NCBI GenBank assembly: GCA_016197205.1
Contig: JACPWG010000111.1
Coordinates: 49,776 to 113,775 of the forward strand
DNA length: 64,000 nt
From: Planctomycetota bacterium
Lineage (GTDB): Bacteria; Planctomycetota; MHYJ01; WSZJ01; JACPWG01
Reading direction: 5' to 3'
Each line of letters starts with the position of its first letter. Position 1 is the first letter of the stretch. Made by a program: the position numbers and the translations under genes. Below the pieces are notes generated by a model that saw only the letters and a program-made list of their open reading frames with translations, was not told where the DNA came from and did no database searches. Of this stretch, positions 8,335-16,607 are shown one piece after another.

Positions 8335-8554
8335 ATGCGGGCGCAACCGCGGATCCAGGTCCGGACGTAGGGGCGGACCTGGGGCCCGCCCTGCCGGCGA
8401 CACCGAACCGTCGAACGACGTGGAGCCTATCGCGGGCGCCCACAAGGGGTGCCCCGACGGCAGGCGGACGACCGCACCGGTGGCCCAGAATGGCACCCTG
8501 CCCTGATGTTCGAACACGGTCGTTCCGGCAGCGGCCGGGTTGAGAGGTGTCGTG

Positions 8555-9454
8555 GTGACGGCCCAGCTTTGGACGGAGGAAGTCGGCGTCGAGCTGCCGC
8601 GTGCGGAGACGCTGGCCGAACTGCTCCGCGCCTTTAATGCGACGACCGAGCGGCTCCGCTCTTCGCATGAGACGCTGGAGGACCGGGTCCGCGCGCTTTC
8701 GATCGAGCTCGAACAGAAAAACCGCGAACTGGAGCGGCAGAACCGCCTGGCCGTCCTCGGCGAGATGGCCGCCTGCCTCGCGCACGAGATCCGCAATCCG
8801 CTGGGCGGGATCACCCTCTACGCGGGGCTGCTCGAACGGGCGGCCGTGGCCGACGAGCACCAGCGGGACTTCGCCGGAAAGGTCCTGGCCGGCGTCAAGC
8901 ATCTCGGCAGGCTCGTGGAGGATATCCTCAGCTACACCGGCAACGTCGTCCCGGAGCTGCGGCCGTGCGAGATCCACGCCGTGCTGGAAGACGCTCTCGC
9001 GCTGTGGGGCGAACGCGTCGAGGATCGCGGGCTCGCCATCGAGCGGCGCTATCAACCGGGACTCGTCCCGCTCGAAGCAGACCCCGACATGCTCGAACGC
9101 GTCTTCCTGAACGTCTTCCTCAATGCCGCCCACGCGATGGAAGGCCGGGGCCGGCTTCGGCTCGAGACCCGCACGGATCGGCGCGGGAACGGTTCGGAGC
9201 GCGTCGTGGTCTCGATCTCCGACACCGGCCCTGGCCTGAGCGCCGAGGCCCTTTCCCGGCTCTTCACGCCCTTCTATACCAGCCGCTCGAAGGGAACGGG
9301 GCTCGGCCTCGCCATCGCGCATCGGGTCGTGGAGGGCCACCGCGGCGAGATCCGCGGCGAGAACCTCCCCGAAGGCGGCGCACGGTTCGTCGTCGCGCTC
9401 CCCATCGATCCGCGTCCGCAAAGGGAGGTGCCCAGATGCCGCTCCTCTTCGTGA
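8555..9454 (+). CDS. NtrB/FlrB-type sensor histidine kinase
   Basis: I choose the GTG at 8555 because GAGAGG lies seven bases upstream; TTG 8540 and GTG 8552 are alternatives. The 299-residue protein has no membrane segment. It starts with a coiled-coil region, then an H-box (AHEIRNPLGG, His77), followed by an HATPase domain with an N-box (NVFLNAAHAM), DTGPGL and GTGLGLAI. This is the soluble layout of flagellar kinases such as FlrB or FleS. The stop overlaps the downstream response regulator by 19 bases, so the two form a pair. It stands directly upstream of the flagellar operon and probably times its expression. Confidence 0.88.
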   Translation: MTAQLWTEEVGVELPRAETLAELLRAFNATTERLRSSHETLEDRVRALSIELEQKNRELERQNRLAVLGEMAACLAHEIRNPLGGITLYAGLLERAAVADEHQRDFAGKVLAGVKHLGRLVEDILSYTGNVVPELRPCEIHAVLEDALALWGERVEDRGLAIERRYQPGLVPLEADPDMLERVFLNVFLNAAHAMEGRGRLRLETRTDRRGNGSERVVVSISDTGPGLSAEALSRLFTPFYTSRSKGTGLGLAIAHRVVEGHRGEIRGENLPEGGARFVVALPIDPRPQREVPRCRSSS

Positions 9455-10998
9455 TCGACGACCAGGACCTCATGAGGGACTCGCTGGTCGCCACGTTCAG
9501 CCGGGACGGCTTCACGGCACGCGGCTTCGCCGCCCCGCGCGAAGCGCTGGATCTGCTTCCGAGTCTCCATCCTGACGTGCTCCTCTGCGACCTCAAGCTC
9601 CCGCAGATGGGCGGGCTGGAGGTCCTGGCCGAGGCGCAGCGCCTCGCGCCCGACCTGCCGGTCATCCTGATCACCGGGTACGGCACGGTGGCCACCGCGG
9701 TCGAGGCCATGAAGCGCGGCGCCTTCGACTATCTGTGCAAGCCCTTCGACGTCGCCGAAATCGAGTGCCTCGTGAAGAAGGCCGTGGTGCACCGGACGCT
9801 CGTCGGAGAGAACCAGTATCTCCGCGCGCAGCTCCGGCAGGAAGGGCACGAGCGCCTCGTCCTCGGCCCCAGCCCCGCGATGCAGGAGCTGGCGGGCCGG
9901 CTCCCGCGCATCGCGGCGTGCGACGGCACGATCCTGCTCACGGGCGAGAGCGGCGTCGGCAAGGAAGTCGTCGCGCGGGCGATCCACTCCATGAGTCCGC
10001 GCCGCGACCGGGAATTCCATGGCTTCAGTTGTGCCGAACTGTCCCCCTCGGTCCTCGAGAGCGAGCTTTTCGGCCACGAACGGGGGGCCTTCACCGGCGC
10101 CGAACGGGCGGTCAAGGGCTGGTTCGAAACCGCGCACCTGGGCTCGCTCCTGCTCGACGAGGTGACGGAGCTCCCGCCGCCCTTGCAGGCCAAGCTGCTC
10201 CGCGTCCTCCAGGAACGGGTCGTGCAGCGGATCGGCTGCCGCGTCCCGGTCCGCGTGGACGTGCGCGTCCTGGCCACCTCCAATCGCGACCCCCACGAGG
10301 CCATTCGCGAACACCTGTTCCGCGGCGACCTCTTCTACCGGCTGAACGTGCTCCGCGTGAACATCCCGCCGCTTCGGGATCGCCTCGAGGACCTGCCGGT
10401 GCTGGTCGACTACTTCCTCGACCGTTTCCGCCGTTCGTTGTCGAAGCCGGCCGCGCGCTTCACCCAGGGCGCGATGTCCGTGCTCCGCGCCTATCACTGG
10501 CCGGGCAACGTGCGGGAGCTTGCGAACCTCGTGGAGCGGCTGCTGGTGATGGTGGAACGGGAGGAGATCGACGCGTCGGACGTCGAAACCTGGCTGGACC
10601 GCGCGGACCAGCCGGCCTCGCCGGCGTCCGCGCCGGCCGCGGTGCACACGCCTCCCTATGCGCTCGCGCCGCTGCCCACCCCGCCGCCCGCGCCCGCCTT
10701 CTCGCCGGCGTCGCCGCCGGCGTCCACGCTCGCGGCGGCCCCCTCCCCGGCGACGGCGACCGCGGCGCAGAACCCGGAAGCGGTCCCGCCCGGTTCCCTC
10801 ACGCTCGACGAGTTGGAGCGCCGTCACATCGTCGCGGCGCTCACGCGAAACGGCGGAAATCGCCTCCGGACCGCTCGCGCCCTCGGCATCGGGGAGCGCA
10901 CGCTGCGGGACAAGATCAAGCGCTGGGGCCTCCTCGTGGACTCCGAGACGGAGTCCGAGACGCCCATCGCCGCACAGGCGACGCTTCCCTGGCGGTAG
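9436..10998 (+). CDS. Sigma-54-dependent response regulator (FlrC/FlgR type)
   Basis: The ATG at 9436 is preceded by AGGGAGG, seven bases away. The 520-residue protein has a receiver domain with DD at 8-9, phosphoacceptor Asp52 in LLCDLKLPQMGG, and the Thr/Lys switch residues. Next comes an AAA+ domain with Walker A GESGVGKE and the sigma-54 contact loop GAFTGAE. A Pro/Ala-rich linker leads to a C-terminal Fis-type HTH (NRLRTARALGIGERTLRDKIKRW). All features needed to activate sigma-54 polymerase are present. Promoters of the right type lie in front of fliE and flbD, so it is probably the class-II flagellar activator. Confidence 0.93.
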   Translation: MPLLFVIDDQDLMRDSLVATFSRDGFTARGFAAPREALDLLPSLHPDVLLCDLKLPQMGGLEVLAEAQRLAPDLPVILITGYGTVATAVEAMKRGAFDYLCKPFDVAEIECLVKKAVVHRTLVGENQYLRAQLRQEGHERLVLGPSPAMQELAGRLPRIAACDGTILLTGESGVGKEVVARAIHSMSPRRDREFHGFSCAELSPSVLESELFGHERGAFTGAERAVKGWFETAHLGSLLLDEVTELPPPLQAKLLRVLQERVVQRIGCRVPVRVDVRVLATSNRDPHEAIREHLFRGDLFYRLNVLRVNIPPLRDRLEDLPVLVDYFLDRFRRSLSKPAARFTQGAMSVLRAYHWPGNVRELANLVERLLVMVEREEIDASDVETWLDRADQPASPASAPAAVHTPPYALAPLPTPPPAPAFSPASPPASTLAAAPSPATATAAQNPEAVPPGSLTLDELERRHIVAALTRNGGNRLRTARALGIGERTLRDKIKRWGLLVDSETESETPIAAQATLPWR

Positions 10999-11108
10999 GG
11001 CCGCACGCCACGGCCGCGCGCCTCGCGTCCGACTCTGGCGGCGTCGCTCCGCGTCAGTGCCCGTAAAGGAAGCACCCATGGATCGGCACTTTCGTCGGAG
11101 GGAATAGG

Positions 11109-11140
11109 CCTTGTGGTGCGGGCCTTCCGGCCTGCCCTTT
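11109..11140 (+). repeat. Hairpin repeat C, variant copy
   Basis: CCTTGTGGTGCGGGCC and the following GGCCTGCCC resemble the repeat C core with substitutions. It is followed by CTTTCAAGGTG, which reappears inverted at 11457. Confidence 0.6.
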
Positions 11141-11239
11141 CAAGGTGCAGAGAACGGATCGGCTCTCGTGGGACGGAGCCTCAGATGCCGGGTGAGAAAG
11201 GGGGCGAGCTTCTCGCTGTTCTCTTCGGATGGCCACGAG

Positions 11240-11270
11240 CCCTTGTGGTGCAGGGCTTCCGCCCTGCACC
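11240..11270 (+). repeat. Hairpin repeat C, copy 2
   Basis: The core is a perfect ten-base inverted repeat, GGTGCAGGGC and GCCCTGCACC around TTCC, preceded by CCTTGT. Intact copies also lie at 11366 (inverted), 38087 and 57569. Confidence 0.85.
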
Positions 11271-11365
11271 GGCGGGACAACTCGGGTGGAAATCACGTAG
11301 CCCGTTGGGTGCGGCGGCGGCTCGACGGGAAATGAGGAGGCACTTCGGAACTTTCGTGCGAGTGC

Positions 11366-11395
11366 GGGTGCAGGGCGGAAGCCCTGCACCACAAA
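11366..11395 (-). repeat. Hairpin repeat C, copy 3 (inverted)
   Basis: Same palindromic core as the copy at 11240, in the opposite orientation and about 100 bases away. Confidence 0.85.
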
Positions 11396-11456
11396 GCGCT
11401 CTCAAGCCGCAGGCTTGAGTGAGTAGCCGGCTTGCGGCGAGCGAAAGCGTTGCAAC

Positions 11457-11490
11457 ACCACCTTGAAAGGGCGGGCCTCCCGGCCTGCAC
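11457..11490 (-). repeat. Hairpin repeat C, variant copy (inverted)
   Basis: CACCACCTTGAAAGGGCGGG followed by GGCCTGCAC mirrors the variant at 11109. The two variants bracket the two intact copies. Confidence 0.55.
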
Positions 11491-11728
11491 AGCCTGGCGT
11501 GAGTGCCTGACTCATGCCTTTACGGGTACGCAGCGATTCCTGCCGCCCCCGTCGGCGGATTCGGCCGGTGGACCGGCAGACTCCGCCGCGTCGAAGCATT
11601 TCGAAAAACCATTCCCGCGGGCGCGGGAATTTCCTTCGCAGCCCGCCCTCGCCTCCCGCTCCTTGACAATCGAGCGTCTTGGTTCGGCGCCGTCCCCGCG
11701 CGGCGCCGACTTGCTCTCTCGAACGCGG

Positions 11729-11746
11729 GAGGCACGTCCGTTGCGA
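11729..11746 (+). promoter_or_regulatory. Sigma-54 (-24/-12) promoter of the fliE operon
   Basis: AGGCACG-N4-TTGC places GG at 11731-11732 and GC at 11743-11744 with exactly ten bases between. The match to the sigma-54 consensus TGGCACG-N4-TTGC lacks only the first T. It lies 94 bases before the fliE start, and a sigma-54 activator is encoded immediately upstream. Confidence 0.75.
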
Positions 11747-11837
11747 TGCTCGCGGGCCGGGATGCGAGGTCAGCGTCGGGTCGCGAAATCAGCTCGACCT
11801 TCGAGATCCCTCCTTCAGGTGCGGGGAGTTCTGGACG

Positions 11838-12131
11838 ATGAAGGAAACGCTAGGTCCGGCCGAAGCGGGAACCTCGGCCGGCCGCCCCGCTGCCGGGGCA
11901 GCGAGCGAAGACGTCTCCTTCCGGAACGCCCTGCTCCAGTCGCTTGCACGGGTCGCCGAGCTGCAATCGGAGACCGACCGCGCCGCCGGGGAGTCCGAGC
12001 GCGGGACGGGCGGCGACGTCGAAGAAGTCCTGGCCGCGGTCCGCAAGGCCCAGGAAGCCTTCGATACCCTGATGCAGGTTCGCAGCCGGATCCTGACGGC
12101 CTTCGAGGAGATCCAGAAGGTCCGGACGTGA
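11838..12131 (+). CDS. fliE: Flagellar MS-ring/rod adaptor FliE
   Basis: The 97-residue product has the usual length for FliE. Its C-terminal half carries the family signature of amphipathic helices (VEEVLAAVRKAQEAFDTLM, then QVRSRILTAFEEIQKVRT). FliE joins the FliF ring and the export gate to the proximal rod. The start is supported by GGGGAG upstream. It opens the operon driven by the sigma-54-type promoter at 11729. flgB and flgC, often next to fliE, are absent. The downstream gene begins 17 bases after the stop. Confidence 0.88.
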   Translation: MKETLGPAEAGTSAGRPAAGAASEDVSFRNALLQSLARVAELQSETDRAAGESERGTGGDVEEVLAAVRKAQEAFDTLMQVRSRILTAFEEIQKVRT

Positions 12132-12148
12132 GCCTGGAGGACATCGCG

Positions 12149-12637
12149 ATGTTCTGGCCGAATCTCGTGTTTCGCAGGGAAAGGCTCCTCGAGGAAACGA
12201 ACCAGTTCTACCTGCTCGTGACCGGGGGACTCGCCTCGGTCCTCCTCCTGGGCGCGGCCCTCCACGCCCTCCTCTTCTGGCAGCGAGTGACCTACGTGCC
12301 GCTCTTCGAATCCACCGTGCCCGCCGGCGACCTCGACCGCGCCGCCCGCGTCCTGGACCGGGAGGAAATCGGCTACCTCGTCGCCGACGGCGGACTGCTC
12401 GTGCCGCGCGCCTCGCGACAGGAGTGCCTCGTGAAGGTCCAGCACGCGCCGGATCCGCGGCGCGAACAGCTCTTCGGCACGAAGCCCGTCTTCACGGCCT
12501 CCGCGGCGAGTCCCGTGACCCCGCCCGAGCCCGAAGCGCCCGCCGTCGACTTCGAACCCGCGCCCGACCGCCCCGGCTTCTCCGACCTGGCCGACGTCTC
12601 CCCGCCCATCGCGGTGGGGGGGCGTGCGCGCCGCTGA
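12149..12637 (+). CDS. FliF N-terminus-like small membrane protein
   Basis: From the ATG at 12149 (GGAGG eight bases upstream) the product is 162 residues. One membrane segment (about 21-42) is followed by a domain matching the first ring-building motif of FliF: YVPLFESTVPAGDLDRAARV, then GYLVADGGLLVPRASRQE. In real FliF this reads as YxPLxxxLxxxDAxxIxxxL and GGxxLVPxxxxxE. After about residue 95 the chain becomes Pro/Ala-rich, and the rest of FliF (second and third ring motifs, second membrane segment, FliG-binding tail) is missing. A complete fliF follows 12 bases later. It therefore looks like a partial duplication. A possible role in the MS-ring or export-gate collar is inference. Confidence 0.75.
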   Translation: MFWPNLVFRRERLLEETNQFYLLVTGGLASVLLLGAALHALLFWQRVTYVPLFESTVPAGDLDRAARVLDREEIGYLVADGGLLVPRASRQECLVKVQHAPDPRREQLFGTKPVFTASAASPVTPPEPEAPAVDFEPAPDRPGFSDLADVSPPIAVGGRARR

Positions 12638-12649
12638 CCGGCGTGAGAA

Positions 12650-14275
12650 ATGAACCTGCGCGAAGCGTGGAACGACCTCCGAGCCCTCTTCCTGCGGATG
12701 AACCCCGCGCAGCGGGTGAGTGTCGCGGTCTCGCTCCTCGCGCTCGGCGCCTGCCTCGCGCTCCTCGTCCTGTGGGGGAGCGCGGACAACCTCACGCCGC
12801 TCCTCGTCGACCCTCCCGCCGACGTCCTCGGTCGCGCCGTCAAGCGCCTGGAGGAGAAAGGCGTCCCCCACCAGGTGAAGGGCGGCGTGCTCCTCGTCCC
12901 CGTGGACCAGAAGGAGCGGCTGGTCCTCGACCTGGCGGCGGACGGGACGTTTCCCGAGGGCGTGGACCCCTTCAAGTGGGTCTACGAGCAGGACTTCACC
13001 GAGACCGGCGGCAAGCGCGACCTCAAGTACCAGCGCAGCCTGGTCCGGCGGCTGGAGGCGGTGATCGGTTCGCTCGACGCGGTCCAAGGCGTCAAGGTGG
13101 AGCTTGTCCGCACGGCCGAGCCCTCCCTGGTCGGGGACGCGCAGCAGGCGAAGGTCTCCGTCCTCCTCCGGTTGCATCCCGGTCGGGTGCTGACGAAGGA
13201 GAACATCCTGGGGATCGCGAAGCTCGTGGCCGGCCCGGTGGGCGCGACGCCGGAAAACGTCGCCCTCCTCGACACCGCGGGGAAGTACTACCGGGTGCCG
13301 AACGAGAAGGACCTGGCCACCACGTCGTCGGACCAGCTCGAGCTGAAGACCGCCTTCGAGCGCCAGGAGTCGGCGAAGCTCGCGGCCTACCTCGGCTTCC
13401 TGGAGCACAAGATCGTCATGGTCGACGTCACGCTGGACTTCCAATCCCTCAAGAAGCAGACCCACGACATCGACCCGACGCGGACGGTCGAGGTGCTCGA
13501 AAAGGAGCACACGGTGCGCGAGGCGCGGCCGCTTGCCGCCGGCAGGACGGCGGGCGCTCGCGGCTTCGGCGCGAGCGGAACGCCCGGCGTGGCCGGCGAT
13601 GTCGTGAGCGGCCCGGCCGACGGCTCCGGAAGCACCGCCGAGGGCGCGGGCCCGTTGGGGATCGCGACGGGCCCCTTCAACACGCTCGAGCCGGCCGCTG
13701 CGAACGGCCCGTCCGAGCAGTTCGGGGGGGCCGCCCCGGCCACGCTGGAGACGGAGAGCGAGATTCGTCGCGAGGTGAGCCGGAGCGAAACGACCCTCGA
13801 GGTCCCGCCCGGCAGCATCAAGGAAATGAGCGTCGCCGTGGTGGTGGACAAGGACGAGCTGGTCCGGCGCGACGTCACGGTCGAGGCCCTGCGCGAACAG
13901 CTCGCCGGCGCCTGCAGGGTGAGCGACCCCTCGAAGCTGAAGCTGCTGGCGATCTCGTTCGCCGCTCCTCCCGCGCTGCCGGAGGCGACGACCCTGGAGC
14001 GTTACGAGCTGCTCGCCTCCCGGTACGCGAGTCCCGCGCTGCTCGGGCTGGTCCTCCTCGGCGCGACCCTCCTGCTCCTCCGCACGGTGCGGCGCACGGT
14101 GCCGCGGGACGTGGTCGAGGAGATCGCGCGCCTGCGCCGGCAGTTCGAGGAGGAGGAGGCCGCGGGCGGGCCGGGCGCGGTCCCGCGACGGCTGGCGCAG
14201 GTGCGCCGCATGGTCGAGGAGAGTCCCCGGACCGCCGCGACGCTGCTCGGTCGGTGGTTCGAGCAGACGGAGTAG
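12650..14275 (+). CDS. fliF: Flagellar MS-ring protein FliF
   Basis: The 541-residue protein has an N-terminal membrane segment (about 22-42), ring-building motif 1 (LTPLLVDPPADVLGRAVKRL), motif 2 with YQRSLVRRLEAVIGSLDAVQ, a Gly/Ala-rich insert near 300-370, and motif 3 ending in VPPGSIKEMSVAVVVD. A second membrane segment lies at about 460-482, followed by a cytoplasmic tail. The tail ends in RMVEESPRTAATLLGRWFEQ, the FliG-binding peptide. FliF forms the membrane ring on which motor and export gate assemble. All expected parts are present, so the small gene upstream is an addition and not a split fliF. A 125-base gap follows before fliG. Confidence 0.93.
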   Translation: MNLREAWNDLRALFLRMNPAQRVSVAVSLLALGACLALLVLWGSADNLTPLLVDPPADVLGRAVKRLEEKGVPHQVKGGVLLVPVDQKERLVLDLAADGTFPEGVDPFKWVYEQDFTETGGKRDLKYQRSLVRRLEAVIGSLDAVQGVKVELVRTAEPSLVGDAQQAKVSVLLRLHPGRVLTKENILGIAKLVAGPVGATPENVALLDTAGKYYRVPNEKDLATTSSDQLELKTAFERQESAKLAAYLGFLEHKIVMVDVTLDFQSLKKQTHDIDPTRTVEVLEKEHTVREARPLAAGRTAGARGFGASGTPGVAGDVVSGPADGSGSTAEGAGPLGIATGPFNTLEPAAANGPSEQFGGAAPATLETESEIRREVSRSETTLEVPPGSIKEMSVAVVVDKDELVRRDVTVEALREQLAGACRVSDPSKLKLLAISFAAPPALPEATTLERYELLASRYASPALLGLVLLGATLLLLRTVRRTVPRDVVEEIARLRRQFEEEEAAGGPGAVPRRLAQVRRMVEESPRTAATLLGRWFEQTE

Positions 14276-14400
14276 TTGGTACTCAGCACCGGACGCGGCG
14301 TGCGCGTACGTGGCGCTCGTGGCCGGATGGGGTTGCGGCTCTGTCGCGGTAGGAACCCGCGCCTCTCGCGCTCGACGCGCGGTCGGCGCAGGACGCTGAA

Positions 14401-15423
14401 ATGGTCGATGCAAAAAAAAAGTCACCACTCACCGGCGCCCGCAGGGCGGCCGTGCTCCTCGTGAGCCTGGCGCCGGAGCTCTCCGCGAAGATCCTGGCGC
14501 AGATGGAGCCGGAGCTGCTGGAGCGGGCGAGTCTCGAGATGGCGAAGCTGCGCAACGTCACGCGCGAGGAGCGGGACGAAGTGCTGGAGGCGTACGCCCT
14601 CGAGGCGCAGGCCCTGCAAAACGTCGAGCAGGGCGGGATCGGCGCCGCGCGCGCCGTGCTCGAAAAGGCGCTGCCGCCAGAGGACGCACGCCGGATCGTG
14701 GACGGCATCCGCCAGTCCGTCCAGGCGAGCCCGTTCCGCTTCCTGCAGCGCGCCGACGTGAACAACCTGCTCGCCTTTCTCCAGGACGAGCATCCGCAGA
14801 CCCTCGCCCTCATCCTGGCGCATCTGCCCTCCGCGCAGTCGGCCGCCGTCCTGCGCGGGCTTCCGCCGAGGACGCAGGTCGAAGTGGTCCACCGCATGGC
14901 CACCCTCGAGCGGACCACGCCGGACATCCTGGAGCGCGTCGAGAAGTCGCTCCAGAAGAAGTTCGCCGCGCTCGCCCACGCGGAGCCCACGAAGCTGGGC
15001 GGCCCGGACGCGGTCGCCGCGATCCTGAACCACACCGACCGCGCGACCGAGCACAGCGTGCTGGAGGGGATCGGCGAGGTCGACCCCGACCTGGAGGAAC
15101 GGATCCAGAAGCTCCTCTTCGTCTTCGAGGACTTGAAGCGCGTGAACGACCGGGGCATCCAGAACCTGCTCAAGGACATCGAAATGGACCAGCTCGCGCT
15201 GGCCCTGAAAAACGCTTCCCCGGAACTGCAGGAGAAGTTCTTCCTGAACATGTCGAGACGCGCCGTGGAACAGCTCCGCGAGGAAATGGCCTTCATGGGA
15301 CCCGTGCGCGTCGGAGACGTGTTCGCCGCCCAGCAGCAGATCGTCGAGCTGGTGCGGAAGCTGGAAGAGGCGGGCGAGCTGCTCATCCTCGGCCGCGGTG
15401 GCGCGGAAGAGATCGTGCCGTGA
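14401..15423 (+). CDS. fliG: Flagellar motor switch protein FliG
   Basis: The 340-residue protein matches FliG along its length. The N-terminal domain binds FliF, the middle domain carries DEHPQTLALIL, and the C-terminal domain carries the charged torque helix region (VFEDLKRVNDRGIQNLLKDI, then FLNMSRRAVEQLREEMAFMG). It links the MS-ring to FliM and contacts MotA. Codons 4-7 are encoded across a run of nine A (14412-14420). Loss of one A would shift into a frame that stops at 14464, making this a possible slippage site. The weak spacing to fliF may mean its own promoter, but I see none. Confidence 0.95.
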   Translation: MVDAKKKSPLTGARRAAVLLVSLAPELSAKILAQMEPELLERASLEMAKLRNVTREERDEVLEAYALEAQALQNVEQGGIGAARAVLEKALPPEDARRIVDGIRQSVQASPFRFLQRADVNNLLAFLQDEHPQTLALILAHLPSAQSAAVLRGLPPRTQVEVVHRMATLERTTPDILERVEKSLQKKFAALAHAEPTKLGGPDAVAAILNHTDRATEHSVLEGIGEVDPDLEERIQKLLFVFEDLKRVNDRGIQNLLKDIEMDQLALALKNASPELQEKFFLNMSRRAVEQLREEMAFMGPVRVGDVFAAQQQIVELVRKLEEAGELLILGRGGAEEIVP

Positions 15424-15818
15424 AGCGGATCTGAGATTGGAGATTTGAGAATGGAGATTTGGTCGAGTGTCGGCACAGCCATGGGATTGCGCAACGATCC
15501 CGTCTGGGATCGACCATCACGGCAACCACGCGTTTTGCAGCGCCGCGGCACCGAACCGCGACCGTGAGGGAGCGGCCTGGGGGTTTCCTTCAGCGCCCTG
15601 GGGTTCGATCTCGCCTCCCCGCGCACGAAGGTCTGGGCGACGATTCGCAGAAGAGTCATCGTGGGAAGACGTGATCTTCGACGCTCGTAGCACAATACGA
15701 AGCTGCGAAATCGTCGTGAATCCGTGAAAACTACGGTTCCGGCGCGGGTTGGCCGCGGTGCCGTCGCGTTGGGATTTGGGATCTGGGATTTGGGATTTCG
15801 TCCGCCTGGGAGCTTCGC
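15424..15818. other. Intergenic gap between fliG and fliH
   Basis: No gene is seen. It holds an inverted copy of repeat A (15553-15575) and two clusters of short GAGATTTG/GGGATTTGGGAT units (about 15432-15462 and 15770-15800). No clear promoter was found, so fliH may be read through from fliG. Confidence 0.65.
15553..15575 (-). repeat. Dispersed repeat A, copy 4 (inverted)
   Basis: GAACCGCGACCGTGAGGGAG followed by CGG is the reverse complement of the repeat A core described at 321. Confidence 0.8.
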
Positions 15819-16607
15819 ATGACTCGGATTTTCAGGACCTCGACCGCCGATGGAGAGCCGCAGGTCGGCGTCCGCCCGGTGGAAGGCGGCGGCGCCGAAA
15901 CGAAGGCGAGACGGCTCGAGGACGAGGCGCGCGCGGAGGCCGCCGGCATCCTGGAGGCCGCGCGCCGGAAGGCGGAGTCGATGCGGGCCGAGGGGCAGCG
16001 GCGCGGGATCGCCGAGGGCTTCGAGGCCGGCTATGCGGTCGGGCTGAAGCACGGCCGCGAGCAAGCGCTCTCGGACGCCCGCTCGAAATTGCAGGCCGAC
16101 CTGGAGGCCATGGGCACGACGCTCGCCGGGCTGCTGAAGTCGATCGAGGCGGAACGACGGGCGCTCCAGACGCGCGTTCACCGCGACCTCGTCGATCTGG
16201 CCCTCCGCATCGCGGAGAAGGTCGTGCAGGCCCACGTCGCCATCGACCGCGAAACCGTGCTGCGCACCTGCGCCCGGGCGCTGGAACTCTCCTCGCACAA
16301 GTCGGCCTCCGAGGTCCTGGTCCATCCGCGGGACCTCGAGCTCGTGGAGCAACACCTGCCGTCCCTGGCCGGCGCGCTGGGCTCGCTCTCCGCCGTCACG
16401 CTGCGGCCGGACGAGTCGATCGAGCCCGGCGGGTGCCGGATCCTGTTCCGGGAAGGACGGATCGACGCCGACCTCCATTCCCAGCTCGACGTGCTCCGCC
16501 GCGCCCTCCTCGCGGACTACGCCTCGGCGCCCGTGCGCGGGCTCTCCGTCTCCGCCGACGAAGGGCCTGGCCCGGCCCCGGAAGGAGACGCGCCGAATGT
16601 CGACTGA
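15819..16607 (+). CDS. fliH: Flagellar export ATPase regulator FliH
   Basis: The 262-residue protein has an Ala/Arg/Glu-rich coiled-coil N-terminal half with Gly spaced heptad-like positions (GFEAGYAVGLKHGREQAL). The C-terminal half matches the FliH/SctL globular domain, with VDLALRIAEKVV, then VLVHPRDLELVEQHL and GGCRILFREGRIDADL. FliH holds the ATPase FliI at the export gate and C-ring. Its 3' end overlaps fliI by 11 bases, as expected for tightly coupled partners. Start choice is reasonable but no strong ribosome site is visible. Confidence 0.88.
   Translation: MTRIFRTSTADGEPQVGVRPVEGGGAETKARRLEDEARAEAAGILEAARRKAESMRAEGQRRGIAEGFEAGYAVGLKHGREQALSDARSKLQADLEAMGTTLAGLLKSIEAERRALQTRVHRDLVDLALRIAEKVVQAHVAIDRETVLRTCARALELSSHKSASEVLVHPRDLELVEQHLPSLAGALGSLSAVTLRPDESIEPGGCRILFREGRIDADLHSQLDVLRRALLADYASAPVRGLSVSADEGPGPAPEGDAPNVD

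Larger units (their letters stand above)
10999..11837. other. Repeat-rich leader region upstream of fliE
   Basis: No gene is credible here. The first 500 bases hold four copies or variants of hairpin repeat C in both orientations (11109, 11240, 11366, 11457). The last part carries a sigma-54-type promoter (11731-11744) and the ribosome binding site of fliE. Confidence 0.7.

Noticed and set aside
8489..8503. TGGCAC upstream of the histidine kinase as a sigma-54 promoter
   Set aside because: The -12 element would be CCTG instead of TTGC.
11789..14428. 879-codon minus-strand open frame under fliE-fliF
   Set aside because: His/Arg-rich antisense shadow caused by high GC; FliE and FliF on the other strand are clear.
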